Of a stretch of 64,000 bases of DNA, positions 52,853 to 61,221 are shown piece after piece. Location of the stretch: NCBI RefSeq assembly GCF_900198835.1, contig NZ_LT900021.1:2091761-2155760 (forward strand). Reading direction: 5' to 3'. The stretch comes from Thermococcus henrietii. GTDB taxonomy: Archaea; Methanobacteriota_B; Thermococci; Thermococcales; Thermococcaceae. Under the pieces are notes generated by a model. It did not search any database. It saw nothing but the letters and a program-made list of their open reading frames with translations, and was not told where the DNA came from. How positions within the stretch are numbered: position 1 is the stretch's first letter; every line of letters begins with the position of its first letter. A program made the position numbers and the translations under genes.

Positions 52853-53197
52853 TTAGAGAATCATTCTCTTCTTTTTCTTAATCGAGTAGCTGAGCCCGTA
52901 GGCCGGCCAGATGCTCGGGGGTTGCTCGTAGTGGTGAAGGTTTCTCAAAATCTTCTCGGCCGACCTCTTGTCCCGGGCCTTAACCCTCAGGACGCCTTTG
53001 TCGAGCTCGACAACCCCATCAGCGAGGCGAATCGTCAGCTTCGAGCCGTCCACCTCGGGCCTGGCGCGCATAAGAAGCCTGCGGTAGTCTTCATAAGCCT
53101 CTTCGCTCAGCCTCTGCTCAAGAAGTGCCTCCTCCTTACGGCCAAACAGCCTCGAAAACAGCCCACTATTCGGGGGCTCGTCCTCCATATCGTTCAT
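52853..53197 (-). CDS. Small protein of unknown function
   Basis: A 114-residue protein starting MNDMEDEPPNSGLFSRLFGRK, with a disordered acidic N-terminus, a helical charged middle (LLEQRLSEEAYEDYRRLLMRA) and a short beta part (GSKLTIRLADGVVELDKG), ending basic (KKKKRMIL). I do not recognise a family. It lies between the Cas4-like gene and the divergent taw2 gene. A start three codons later is possible. The region downstream of it toward 52735 holds no gene. Confidence 0.65.
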   Translation of the reverse strand: MNDMEDEPPNSGLFSRLFGRKEEALLEQRLSEEAYEDYRRLLMRARPEVDGSKLTIRLADGVVELDKGVLRVKARDKRSAEKILRNLHHYEQPPSIWPAYGLSYSIKKKKRMIL

Positions 53198-53277
53198 CGA
53201 CCTCCGATGGTTCTCACCCTAAATCCGTCCTTTAAGTTTTTAAGGCTTTCCTATCGCTTTTTGACGAAGGGACCAAG

Positions 53278-54123
53278 ATGAGAGCGAAGCGAACCCAGGT
53301 CATAAAACCCCGCATACGGGAGATGCTCTCGAAGGAGCTTCCGGCCGGGCTGGTTAATTTGCTCCCCAAGCACTGGGTCCAGATTGGCGACGTCCTGATT
53401 CTGCCCCTCAGGCCGGAACTTGAGCCCTACAAACACAGGATAGCCGAGGTTTACGCGGAAGTTCTGGGCGTTAAAACCGTCCTCAGGAAGGGCCACATAC
53501 ACGGCGAGACCAGGAAGCCGGACTACGAGGTTCTCTACGGCAGGGACACCGTTACCGTTCACGTTGAAAACGGCGTCAAGTACAAGCTCGACGTGGCGAA
53601 GGTCATGTTCTCGCCGGCCAACGTCAAGGAGCGCGTCAGAATGGCGGAGGTGGCGAGACCGGGCGAGCTGGTCGTTGACATGTTCGCGGGAATAGGCCAT
53701 CTAAGCCTCCCGATGGCCGTCCACAAGGGGGCGAGGGTCATAGCGATTGAGAAGGACCCCTACACCTTCCGCTTCCTGGTCGAGAGCATCTGGCTGAACA
53801 ACGTCCAGGACCTGATGACGCCCTACAACATCGACAACCGCGACTTTCCAGGCGAGAACATAGCCGACAGGATTCTGATGGGCTACGTTGTGAAGACCGC
53901 CGAGTTCATACCGAAAGCTCTGAGCATAGCGAAGGACGAGGCGATTGTTCATTACCACAACACCGTGCCAGAGAGGCTGATGCCCGAGGAACCCTTTGCG
54001 ACCTTCAGGAGGATAGCGAGGGAGCACGGCTACGAGGCCGAGAAACTAAAAGAGCTGATTATCAAGCGCTACGCCCCCGGCGTCTGGCACGTGGTCGTTG
54101 ACGTTAGGGTGTTCAAGCGTTAG
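53278..54123 (+). CDS. taw2: Taw2/TYW2: tRNA-Phe wybutosine-pathway aminocarboxypropyltransferase
   Basis: A 281-residue class I methyltransferase-fold protein of the Trm5/TYW2 group. GVKTVLRKGHIHGETRKPDYE, FSPANVKERVRMAEV, VDMFAGIGHLSLPMA and the late RILMGYVVKT and VHYHNTVPE all match archaeal TYW2, which moves an aminocarboxypropyl group from SAM to the modified guanine 37. MGY where Trm5 has an NPP-type motif supports TYW2 over Trm5. The ATG at 53278 follows AAGGGACC. The following ATPase gene starts 43 bases after the stop. Confidence 0.92.
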   Translation: MRAKRTQVIKPRIREMLSKELPAGLVNLLPKHWVQIGDVLILPLRPELEPYKHRIAEVYAEVLGVKTVLRKGHIHGETRKPDYEVLYGRDTVTVHVENGVKYKLDVAKVMFSPANVKERVRMAEVARPGELVVDMFAGIGHLSLPMAVHKGARVIAIEKDPYTFRFLVESIWLNNVQDLMTPYNIDNRDFPGENIADRILMGYVVKTAEFIPKALSIAKDEAIVHYHNTVPERLMPEEPFATFRRIAREHGYEAEKLKELIIKRYAPGVWHVVVDVRVFKR

Positions 54124-54124
54124 G

Positions 54125-54168
54125 CTTTTAAGAATAAGCAGAATTAGTATAATGGTGGTTATACTAAT
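54125..54168 (+). promoter_or_regulatory. TATA box and 26-bp inverted repeat at the start of an ATPase gene
   Basis: CTTTTAAG (about 54125-54132) acts as TATA box. It is followed by a perfect inverted repeat with 10-base arms, ATTAGTATAA (54143-54152) and TTATACTAAT (54159-54168), six bases apart. One possible ATG (54152) starts in the repeat and the other (54167) overlaps its end. Its place between TATA box and start matches the palindromes at the two other ATPase genes in this window. Confidence 0.65.
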
Positions 54169-55396
54169 GGCCATTATAGAAAGGTCCGAACTCGACGTTG
54201 CCCTCAAAGCGAAGTGGTTGCTCCTCTACGGGCGCAGAAAGACGGGAAAGACGTTCTACGTCCGCGAAAGGGGAAACTATGCGAGATACTTCATCGTTAC
54301 GAGGGGCTCGGAACTCATCGATGTGGAGACTGGAGAGAGAATGACCCTTGACGAGTTCATGAAGTTTCTTCCGCTCCTTCTCCAAACAGGTAGAATAGTC
54401 GTTGACGAGTTTCACCGCCTTGGAGAACCGTTCTTCTCGCTTCTCCAGGGCCTGTCAGGGAAGGGTGAACTGACCCTCATAACCTCGACGAGGCATTACT
54501 TCAGGAGGTTCCTCGGGGAGAGCAGTCCATTGCTGGGCCTCCTCCACGCCCATGAGGTGGGTCTCGTCAGGCCTTCTGACGCCCTGAAGTTCGTTCACGC
54601 CATTGGTTTTGAAGGCAAGCCTCTCGTTGAACTCGCCGTTCTCGTTCAGGAACCGTGGCTCGCTCCTACGGTGGAATCCTACGGCGTCGAAACCTTTGAC
54701 GTCCTCGGTACCGTTCTCAAGGACTACGTTCCCGGCCTCGTGGGTGAGATATTCACCGAGGAGGAGCGCGAGCTTACCCGGAGATACTGGGCAATCCTCG
54801 AGGCCGTTGCCGGGGGAAAGGTAAGCACTGGGGAAATAGCGGGGGAGCTATCTTCCCGGGGATTGATGGAGAACGCTTCCCCGGGAGCTGTAGCGCCATA
54901 CCTCGAAACCCTCGCGGGAATGGGCTTGCTTGAGAGAATCCCAGTCTTTGGAAAGAGGAGAAAGGTCTACCGCTACCGCCACGTATCGCCCCTCGTGGAC
55001 TTCGCGTACTACCTGAATTCAAAATACGGTTTCTTCGAGACGGGTCTTCCCCAGAAAACCGTCCACAGATTGCTGGAGGAAAAACTGCCCCGCTACGTAG
55101 AGGTGTTCTTTGAACGTCTCTTCGCCCAGCACTACGGCCTTCAGCCAGTCAGGATTGAGAAGCCGGAACTTGAGCTCGACGTTGCCCTTGTGAAGAACAG
55201 GAGGCTCTACTTGGTTGCCGAGGTCAAGTGGAAGGCGAAGCTCAGAGAAAGGGACCTTAGAAAAGCCGAAAACAAGTTTGAGAGTGCTGGAGCTGAGGTT
55301 AACCTCCTCGTCGTTCCGGACAGGAGCGTCCTCCCACGGGAGCCCGAGAATGCAAGGGTCTTTGACTGGAGGGACGCTTTAGCGCTCGCCCCATAA
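54167..55396 (+). CDS. Archaeal AAA-type ATPase with DUF234 C-terminal domain
   Basis: A 409-residue ATPase of the PF01637 type. Walker A LYGRRKTGKTFYV is near residue 20, IVVDEFHRLGEPF near 75 is Walker B, and LTLITSTRHYFRRFL near 100 the sensor region. A winged helix follows (about 205-265), and the end is a DUF234 domain with ELELDVALVKNRRLYLVAEVKWKAKL (cited in part: DVALVKNRR and AEVKW), a nuclease-like core. Start choice is open between 54152 and 54167. The tail overlaps a small gene on the other strand by 18 bases. Confidence 0.88.
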   Translation: MAIIERSELDVALKAKWLLLYGRRKTGKTFYVRERGNYARYFIVTRGSELIDVETGERMTLDEFMKFLPLLLQTGRIVVDEFHRLGEPFFSLLQGLSGKGELTLITSTRHYFRRFLGESSPLLGLLHAHEVGLVRPSDALKFVHAIGFEGKPLVELAVLVQEPWLAPTVESYGVETFDVLGTVLKDYVPGLVGEIFTEEERELTRRYWAILEAVAGGKVSTGEIAGELSSRGLMENASPGAVAPYLETLAGMGLLERIPVFGKRRKVYRYRHVSPLVDFAYYLNSKYGFFETGLPQKTVHRLLEEKLPRYVEVFFERLFAQHYGLQPVRIEKPELELDVALVKNRRLYLVAEVKWKAKLRERDLRKAENKFESAGAEVNLLVVPDRSVLPREPENARVFDWRDALALAP

Positions 55397-55531
55397 CGGC
55401 TCCCAATCCTCACACACGAAGTTCATGTGGACGGTCTTCATGTGCTTCCTGCACATTCCGTAGGTCAGGAAGTAGGAATCAATCGGCCCGAACCAGCGAC
55501 AGTTCTTGCAGGCCTTGAGATTTTCGTCCAT
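55379..55531 (-). CDS. Tiny cysteine-rich protein downstream of the tungsten oxidoreductase gene
   Basis: A 50-residue protein, MDENLKACKNCRWFGPIDS at the start, with four cysteines at positions 8, 11, 27 and 40 (CxxC, then MCRKH, then FVCEDW), ending PLWGER. The spacing suits one zinc or iron-sulfur site. The ATG is preceded by AGGTGAAGGAA and lies 43 bases after the oxidoreductase stop on the same strand, so it is probably co-transcribed. The last 18 bases overlap the convergent ATPase gene. It may help the enzyme receive metal or pass electrons; that is inference. Confidence 0.65.
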   Translation of the reverse strand: MDENLKACKNCRWFGPIDSYFLTYGMCRKHMKTVHMNFVCEDWEPLWGER

Positions 55532-55573
55532 TTCCTTCACCTAGGAGAATAAGAGGGGAGGGAATAAAAACCT

Positions 55574-57493
55574 TCAGATTCCCGCTCCGATGTCGTCCGC
55601 GATGTCCGGCAGGTCGAGGGCCATGAGCTTGGCCTTGGTCGGGATTCCGTCCCTGCTCCAGCCCCTTGCCTGGTAGTACTCGTCGAGCATCCTGTCGAGC
55701 TCCCACGGCGGGACGTGCAGGCCCTTGCTCGGTCCCTCTGGAATCGGCTCCCACATAATCCTGTAAGGCAGGGTGTCGTCCTTCCTGGTGAAGCCCTCGC
55801 GGACGTTGAAGGCGCGAGCGATGTTCATTATCCTCTCTCCGATGACCATCAGCTCGGCCTCGCCGATGTTCATGCCGGTGACGGCCTCAACGAGCTCAGG
55901 GAAGCCCTCAAGGAAGTACATGTGCCTTGAGAACTTACAGACACCGGTGGCGTCGTAGATTGCCATGAGGTTCTCGTGGAAGGCAATCTCGAAGCCCTTG
56001 TTCTCGCCCTTGGTCCTGTCAACGCCCTCGAACTTCCACCACTTGCCGACGAGCTCGGTTCCGTAGGCACCGCTGGTGAGGTGGTCGGCGCCGCGGACGT
56101 TGACCGCGAAAGCCAAAGCCATTCCCTTTATACCGCGGACGTCGTAAGCTGGAGGCTCCATGCCCTTGACGTGCATGGCGAACTTCTCGCTTCCCCTGCC
56201 GAGCCTCTCGCTTGCCCTTTTAACACCGTCGGCGAGAAGCTTTCCAAGGTTGCCCTCACGGTAGGCCATCTTCTTGAGCGCCTCGACTGCGGCCTCGCCG
56301 TTGCCGAAGGTCAGCTCAAGGCCGTCCGCCTCTTCTTTGGTGAGCAACCCTCTCTCGTAGGCCTCCATGGCCCAGGCGATTGTGACACCGGCGGAGATTG
56401 TGTCGAGGCCGAGCTCGTCCGCGAGGTAGTTGAGATACGCGACGGTCTCGAAGTCGTCGAGCTCGAGCGCGCCACCGAAGGAGTAGAGGGTCTCGTACTC
56501 CGGACCGTCGGTCATGAAGGTGCCCCACTTCTCGCTCTCAACCTTAACGTACTGGCTGCAGGGCTTGTTACACATTGGACAGGGTCTTCTTCCGACGCGG
56601 TACTTGGGCGCCCAGTAGTAGGGGTCAATCTCAATGTGAACCCTGAACTGCAGTCCCTTCTCCTGCATTTCCTTGAGCCTTTCGTAGGCCTTCTTGAAGA
56701 AGCCCATCTGCCAGTTCCTAGTCGGGAAGGTTCCCCTCTCCCTGTTCATCCAGTCGAGGAACTCACCGCTTCCGTAGTCCATGTCCGCCTTGGTCGCAGG
56801 GTGGTCCTTGAATATCATGGCCCACTTCTTGATGAGCTCGCGGAGCTTCTCAGGCTCGGCAATCGGTATCTTCTTGGTGCCCTTGACGACGATTCCCTTG
56901 AGCTTCTTGCTTCCGAGAACTGCTCCGGGACCGCCCCTACCGGCCTGTCTCTCGTCGGTGTCCACCGTCGCGATGAGGCTGAGGTTCTCGCCGGCCGGAC
57001 CGATGAAAGCGGTCGCGAAGCCCGGGTACTCCTCCTTGGCCTTCTTTCTCGCCTCGCCGGTGGTGAGGCCCCAGTACTCGTTTGCCGGAACGAGCTTGAC
57101 CTCATCGTCCTTGATGTAGAGAAGAACCGGCTCCTCACTCTGCCCCTCGATTATGAGAACGTCGTAACCGGCCTTCTTGAGCTCCTCACCCATTTTAGCA
57201 CCGGCCATCGAACGGCCGTAGGCACCGGTGAGCGGGCTCTTGAAGTTGAAAGCGGTTTTGGAACCGGTTCCGATTCCGGTTCCAACGAAGAGACCGGGGG
57301 TGATAATCATCTTGTTCTCGGGTCCGAGCGGGTCGGCTCCGGCCGGAACCTCGTCGTAGAGAAGTCTCGTTCCAAAGCCGACGCCGCCGAGGTACTTCCT
57401 CGGGAAGTGCCCGGGAAGGGGCTCGACCTTAATCTCCCCCGTTGTCAGGTTGACTCTCAGAATCTTACCCCAGTAACCACCTTTAACTTCCAT
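55574..57493 (-). CDS. Tungsten-dependent aldehyde:ferredoxin oxidoreductase family protein
   Basis: A 639-residue tungstopterin enzyme. GGYWGKILRVNLTTGEIKV begins the N-terminal domain. The [4Fe-4S] cysteines appear as CPMCNKPC near 305-312 and a last Cys in ATGVCKFSRH near 520, with pterin-binding DTDERQAGRGGPG near 172 and MALAFAVNVRGADHLTSG (cited in part) near 465. It belongs with the AOR/FOR/GOR/WOR group, oxidising aldehydes with ferredoxin, but by reading alone I cannot say which member it is. The ATG at 57493 follows GAGGTGATACC. A tiny cysteine protein follows. Confidence 0.92.
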   Translation of the reverse strand: MEVKGGYWGKILRVNLTTGEIKVEPLPGHFPRKYLGGVGFGTRLLYDEVPAGADPLGPENKMIITPGLFVGTGIGTGSKTAFNFKSPLTGAYGRSMAGAKMGEELKKAGYDVLIIEGQSEEPVLLYIKDDEVKLVPANEYWGLTTGEARKKAKEEYPGFATAFIGPAGENLSLIATVDTDERQAGRGGPGAVLGSKKLKGIVVKGTKKIPIAEPEKLRELIKKWAMIFKDHPATKADMDYGSGEFLDWMNRERGTFPTRNWQMGFFKKAYERLKEMQEKGLQFRVHIEIDPYYWAPKYRVGRRPCPMCNKPCSQYVKVESEKWGTFMTDGPEYETLYSFGGALELDDFETVAYLNYLADELGLDTISAGVTIAWAMEAYERGLLTKEEADGLELTFGNGEAAVEALKKMAYREGNLGKLLADGVKRASERLGRGSEKFAMHVKGMEPPAYDVRGIKGMALAFAVNVRGADHLTSGAYGTELVGKWWKFEGVDRTKGENKGFEIAFHENLMAIYDATGVCKFSRHMYFLEGFPELVEAVTGMNIGEAELMVIGERIMNIARAFNVREGFTRKDDTLPYRIMWEPIPEGPSKGLHVPPWELDRMLDEYYQARGWSRDGIPTKAKLMALDLPDIADDIGAGI

Positions 57494-57524
57494 GCGGTAT
57501 CACCTCGAAGATTTTTCGGGGAGG

Positions 57525-57534
57525 GGAATATAAG
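57525..57534 (-). promoter_or_regulatory. TATA box of the tungsten oxidoreductase gene
   Basis: Minus-strand CTTATATTCC at 57525-57534 lies 32-41 bases upstream of the ATG and gives a short 5' leader with the GAGGTGATACC ribosome binding site. From here to about 57697 the sequence is AT-rich without a gene or a clear palindrome. Confidence 0.55.
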
Positions 57535-57697
57535 GGCTTCGAAAAGGGGTACATTTGACAAAACTGGGGGAGTTAAGTCCATTCGTTAACTTGAGCGAAC
57601 TTTCATGTACATTATCATTCAAAGAACTGGGAAGGGAGAGTTGATCATGAATAGAGTCTCAAAGTTAGTTCATGAGGTTTCAAAACCCAACATAAGA

Positions 57698-58401
57698 GGA
57701 CAGAATGTACACTAACCAAGTGCAACTTTGACTGGGGTTTAACACTAAACAATGATTTTTTGTTTTTGGCGTCCAAAGGACGCCTTCTTCAAGTGAAACA
57801 CTTGCCAAGCAAGCTTTTGGGAAAAGCTTGACCAAGGAAACTTTGCCTTCGCAAAGCTTCATCAAAGTTTGTGATTCTTTTAACGGGGTGTTTTGAGAGG
57901 GTTTGCGCTTTTAACGGGCTCTTGTAGAATGTGAATTCCCAGATTTTGGAAGCTTTCTCATTTAGGTTTGCTTTTCTCGCGCTCCCCCGGAGCGCTTCTT
58001 AGAGAAACCCCATCTTAAGCCCCTCTTAAAGATAATTCCCCCAAGAAAATGGCCGTTTAAGAGTGCAAACTCCTTAGAATTGCCCCTTAGTGGAATCACG
58101 AACCTTGGTCAAACTTCGCGCAGGCGAACAAACTTTGCAAAGCAAAGTTTGACCAAAGGAATGCCCTTCTTACCCATAGCAAAAAGTCAGTCGTGCACTG
58201 CTTAAGTACAACCGACACATGGGTTTAACTTTTAAATTAGTCATTCAAGCAGTTTCATATTTTTATCGACGCCCAAAGGGCGCCTTTAGAGAGTGAAACA
58301 CTCATAAAGGAGCAAGTAAATAAAAACCCATTTCAAAACCAACTAATTCTCAGAAAAGCACTCAATCTTCCGCCAGCGCTTTCGTCAGAAAAGGGCTGTA
58401 A
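57698..58401. repeat. Long structured non-coding repeat, copy B, ending at tRNA-Gly
   Basis: About 700 bases without a gene, matching copy A at 9860-10764 in order and in many exact blocks, such as AATCACGAACCTTGG (58094 on; 10468 on) and TTTGTGATTCTTTT. Two partial modules are present: one near 57700-57880 and one near 58090-58400. Hairpins occupy the same places as in copy A, though sequences differ: GGCGTCC-AAA-GGACGCC (57768-57784), CAAGCTTTT/AAAAGCTTG near 57810, and CAAACTTTGC/GCAAAGTTTG near 58130. Divergence concentrated outside paired parts suggests an old element kept for RNA or DNA structure. The right end reaches the CCA end of tRNA-Gly. Confidence 0.8.
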
Positions 58402-58479
58402 TGGTGCGGTGGCCGGGATTTGAACCCGGGTTACCGGCTTGGGAGGCCGGTGTCCTGGACCAGGCTAGACTACCACCGC
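58402..58479 (-). tRNA. tRNA-Gly (anticodon CCC), CCA encoded
   Basis: On the minus strand, acceptor GCGGTGG pairs with CCACCGC. The anticodon stem CCGGC/GCCGG encloses loop CTCCCAA, so the anticodon is CCC. The T arm carries GGTTCAAATCC, the discriminator A is at 58405, and CCA is encoded at 58402-58404. No intron. As for tRNA-Leu at 10765, a long structured repeat begins immediately after the 3' end. Confidence 0.95.
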
Positions 58480-58492
58480 ACGCCCGTTATTC

Positions 58493-59125
58493 TTAAGGGG
58501 AGGGAGCTTTAAAAGTTTTACTCTCAGCGGGCTTCCGCGCGACGATTAAACGGACGATTCCGCGGTAATAGCGCTCCTCGCACTCGATTTCAAAGTGCTT
58601 CGAGACCAGTTTATGCGTCTCCCTGAGGGGGTCGTCATCGAGGAGCAACTTCAACGGCAACTTCAGGGGAAGGAGAAAGAGGTAGTCGAGCAAAATCGAG
58701 TCGCTCTTCGTGTGCTCGAGGAAAATCGCCCTTCCCCCAGGCTTTAAAACGCGGAGGATTTCTCTCATCCCCATCTCGGGGTTCGGAACGGTGCAGAAGA
58801 CGAAGGAGCTCAGAACTGTGTCAAAACTACCGTCGGGAAAAGGAAGCTTCTCAACGTCGGCAACCTCGAAACAGGCGTCCAGGTTAAGCCTTCTTGCGTT
58901 TTCCCGGGCGATTTCAATGACCTCGGGAACGGCATCAACGGCGCAGAGCTCAACGTCTTTTGGATAATAGCGCAACGTTTTCCCAACGCCAACACCGACC
59001 TCAAGGGTCTTCCCCCCGACAAAGGAAACCGCCCTCTCGCGCAGGGGGCAGAAGAACCTGTCGAGGGGTTTCTCGAGGGTCTCGTAGTGTCTGGCAATGC
59101 GCGAGTACTTCTCCCTGAACGACAT
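58493..59125 (-). CDS. Class I SAM-dependent methyltransferase (UbiE-like)
   Basis: A 210-residue small-molecule-type methyltransferase. SAM-binding LEVGVGVGKTLRYYP is near 41, then CAVDAVPEVIEIAREN and DVEKLPFPDGSFDTVLSSF, with the UbiE-like VLKPGGRAIFLEH. The substrate is unknown; the close likeness to UbiE/COQ5 does not prove quinone methylation, since Thermococcales lack quinones. The ATG at 59125 lies shortly behind TTTTTAAAAG on this strand, so the message is probably leaderless. The gene is upstream of tRNA-Gly on the same strand. Confidence 0.87.
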   Translation of the reverse strand: MSFREKYSRIARHYETLEKPLDRFFCPLRERAVSFVGGKTLEVGVGVGKTLRYYPKDVELCAVDAVPEVIEIARENARRLNLDACFEVADVEKLPFPDGSFDTVLSSFVFCTVPNPEMGMREILRVLKPGGRAIFLEHTKSDSILLDYLFLLPLKLPLKLLLDDDPLRETHKLVSKHFEIECEERYYRGIVRLIVARKPAESKTFKAPSP

Positions 59126-59183
59126 GGCCTAACTTGGGAAGAGCTTTTAAAAAGTTGAACCCAAAGCCGGGCGGTGAGAGAGC

Positions 59184-59819
59184 ATGCCGTACCTCGTCAT
59201 AGAGCACCTCGAGGAGATAAGCGACTGGCTGTGGCTGGAGTACAAGCACGTGAGCGAGTGGTGGAAGGATAAGCTGATTTTCACCAACGTCCTGCCTGAG
59301 GAAAGGGAAAAACTTGCAAAGCTTGGGAGCGTCATAGGTGAAAGCGTCACGAAGTTCCCCTTTGACCGCTCAAAAATCATAGTCCTCGACCTTCAGGCGG
59401 AGGAAGAGCTGAAGCCGGAAGACATTGATGAGGACACGATAATAGTCGTCGGAGGAATCCTCGGCGATGCCATTCCGAGGGGAAGAACCAAGGAGTTCAT
59501 AACGTCGAAGATGGAAGGCGTTAAGGTCAGGCACATCGGAAAACCTCAGTTCTCGATTGACGGGGCAAGCATAGTGGCCAAGCTAATCGCGGACGGCAAG
59601 AGGCTGGAGGAGATTGAGTACGAGGAGAACCCGACGATAAGGCTCGACGAGTTCAGCGAGATAACGCTCCACTATGCGGTTCCGAAGCTGGACGGGAGGC
59701 TTTTGCTCACGCCGGGCCTCATTGAGTTGCAGAAGAGGGAGCTCGGCTACACCGAGGCGGACGAAGAAATAAGCGATGAGGAGCTAATTGAGTTCTTTGA
59801 GGGGAAGCGGGAGCTTTAA
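59184..59819 (+). CDS. SPOUT-like methyltransferase, DUF431/PF04252 family
   Basis: A 211-residue protein that I recognise as the DUF431 family of predicted SPOUT (SAM-dependent) methyltransferases, the family of yeast Sfm1. IIVVGGILGDAIPRGRTKEF near residues 90-110 is the knot-forming SAM motif, and KPQFSIDGASIVAKLIADG follows. Targets could be RNA or, as in Sfm1, a ribosomal protein arginine; the archaeal substrate is not known. The start at 59184 follows GGTGAGAGC. Its 3' end overlaps the convergent DUF2079 gene by 36 bases. Confidence 0.82.
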   Translation: MPYLVIEHLEEISDWLWLEYKHVSEWWKDKLIFTNVLPEEREKLAKLGSVIGESVTKFPFDRSKIIVLDLQAEEELKPEDIDEDTIIVVGGILGDAIPRGRTKEFITSKMEGVKVRHIGKPQFSIDGASIVAKLIADGKRLEEIEYEENPTIRLDEFSEITLHYAVPKLDGRLLLTPGLIELQKRELGYTEADEEISDEELIEFFEGKREL

Positions 59820-61196
59820 ACCCGACCTTGCGTACAGTTCAATTCCATTTTTTGAATAAACGAGAACGTAGTTATTCCTCACCATCTCCCTAAGTCTCTT
59901 CAGGTAGAGCCTCCCGTGATACGTCCTCACGTCCACGAACACCAAATCCGGCTTAATCCCTGCTGGATAAACATAGACATTCTCCTTAACCGCCAAGGCT
60001 GGATAAAAAGCAGGCTGGGTGTAAATTGAGAGGTTCGTCTTCAGAAGAACGTCTATAACTTCCCAAGCAGTTTTGTATCCGGGGAGCGGCTCAAGAATTG
60101 AATAGTAGACAAGAGAGAACGGCTCTTTGGGTGGAGTCTCCGCGATAGGCATAGTAGCCCACGATGTTATAAACCCAAGCACGAGGAGCACTGATAGAAT
60201 CCTTTTGAGATGCCTGAATTCAAGCTCTTTCAGGACGTAGACTGTGCCCAGGAAGGAAAGCGGGACGAGCATGTAAGGATAATGGAAGCCGAAGGAGTAC
60301 TGGCTGGCCCTTGAGGCGAGGAGGTTCTCAAGCCAAGGAAGGGTAAGGAGGACCCAGTTTCTCGGGAGGAAGAGTGGAAGGAGACCAAAGCTTAGATTAA
60401 AGAGTAAGAAGTAGGCAAGCTTTCTGCCGGTTAGATGGACGTGTTTGTAAAGACTACCGTAGATGTAGCCCTTCCCGAAATGGGGGATTATAAGCTTGAT
60501 GACGATTACGCCGTAGAGCACGGATAGGGCCGCAAAAACAAGAAAGCGGCGGTTTTTCTTCAGTTCCTCGATGGAAAAGCCATCGCGAAAGGCCCACCAC
60601 AGCGAAAGCGAAGCCACGCCGAGAAACGTGTCTTCCTTCACTGAGAGCAAGATGACCGAGGTTGCGAAAAACTCACGTTCCCTGCCGTCAACGAGGAGAA
60701 CTGCCGCAAGAAGGAAGAGCGGAACCGCGAGGGAAACGGGGTGAAACTCAAAGAGGTTGATTCCAATGAGGGAGGAGTTGAAGGCGTAGAGCCCCGTCAG
60801 CGCGAGCGCCAGCCTCTCGTTCAGAACCTTCTTGGCGAGGAGGTAAGCGAGGAAAACTGACGTGCCGAGTGCAAGACTCTGAACCACGAGAAGGGTCTTC
60901 GCGGATGGGAATAGCTTGAAAAGGGGAATAAGGGCGTACATTATCGGCTGGAAGTGAACACCGAAGTGGCTGGTAACGCCGTGAACCTGCCACTCCACAG
61001 TGTTGAACCACGGACGACCGTGGAGGAAGCCCGCGAAGGACTGCGTAAAGATTCCAAGGTCAAAGCTGGTGTAGCGGAAGTATTTGAACTTAAGGAGGCT
61101 AAGATGAATCATAACGAGCGAATAGAATAGGGCTATGAGAACCGCAGTAATGTCGTAAGCTGATAACCGGGTTTTAAATTTGAGGTTCACCATCAT
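59784..61196 (-). CDS. DUF2079 membrane protein
   Basis: A 470-residue protein with about ten helices, of the DUF2079 family, related to GT-C type glycosyltransferases. FRYTSFDLGIFTQSFAGFLHG near 38-58 is the family motif with the conserved Asp, and HFGVHFQPIMYALIPLFKLFP follows. The last about 110 residues form a soluble domain (PDLVFVDVRTYHG). A lipid-linked sugar transferase role is possible. Two adjacent Met codons can serve as start. It is less GC-rich than its neighbours by eye, which may mean recent transfer or relaxed composition of a membrane protein. Confidence 0.82.
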   Translation of the reverse strand: MMVNLKFKTRLSAYDITAVLIALFYSLVMIHLSLLKFKYFRYTSFDLGIFTQSFAGFLHGRPWFNTVEWQVHGVTSHFGVHFQPIMYALIPLFKLFPSAKTLLVVQSLALGTSVFLAYLLAKKVLNERLALALTGLYAFNSSLIGINLFEFHPVSLAVPLFLLAAVLLVDGREREFFATSVILLSVKEDTFLGVASLSLWWAFRDGFSIEELKKNRRFLVFAALSVLYGVIVIKLIIPHFGKGYIYGSLYKHVHLTGRKLAYFLLFNLSFGLLPLFLPRNWVLLTLPWLENLLASRASQYSFGFHYPYMLVPLSFLGTVYVLKELEFRHLKRILSVLLVLGFITSWATMPIAETPPKEPFSLVYYSILEPLPGYKTAWEVIDVLLKTNLSIYTQPAFYPALAVKENVYVYPAGIKPDLVFVDVRTYHGRLYLKRLREMVRNNYVLVYSKNGIELYARSGLKLPLPLKELN

Positions 61197-61221
61197 GAAT
61201 AGTTAAAAACCGAACTTAAAA

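Noticed and set aside
55976..57589. Frame of 537 codons antisense to the tungsten oxidoreductase gene
   Set aside because: Produced by GC-rich codon use of the real gene; leucine/valine/glutamate-rich without domains.
57680..57865. Open frame of 61 codons on the minus strand inside repeat copy B
   Set aside because: Not conserved in copy A and it crosses the hairpins; no promoter or ribosome binding site.
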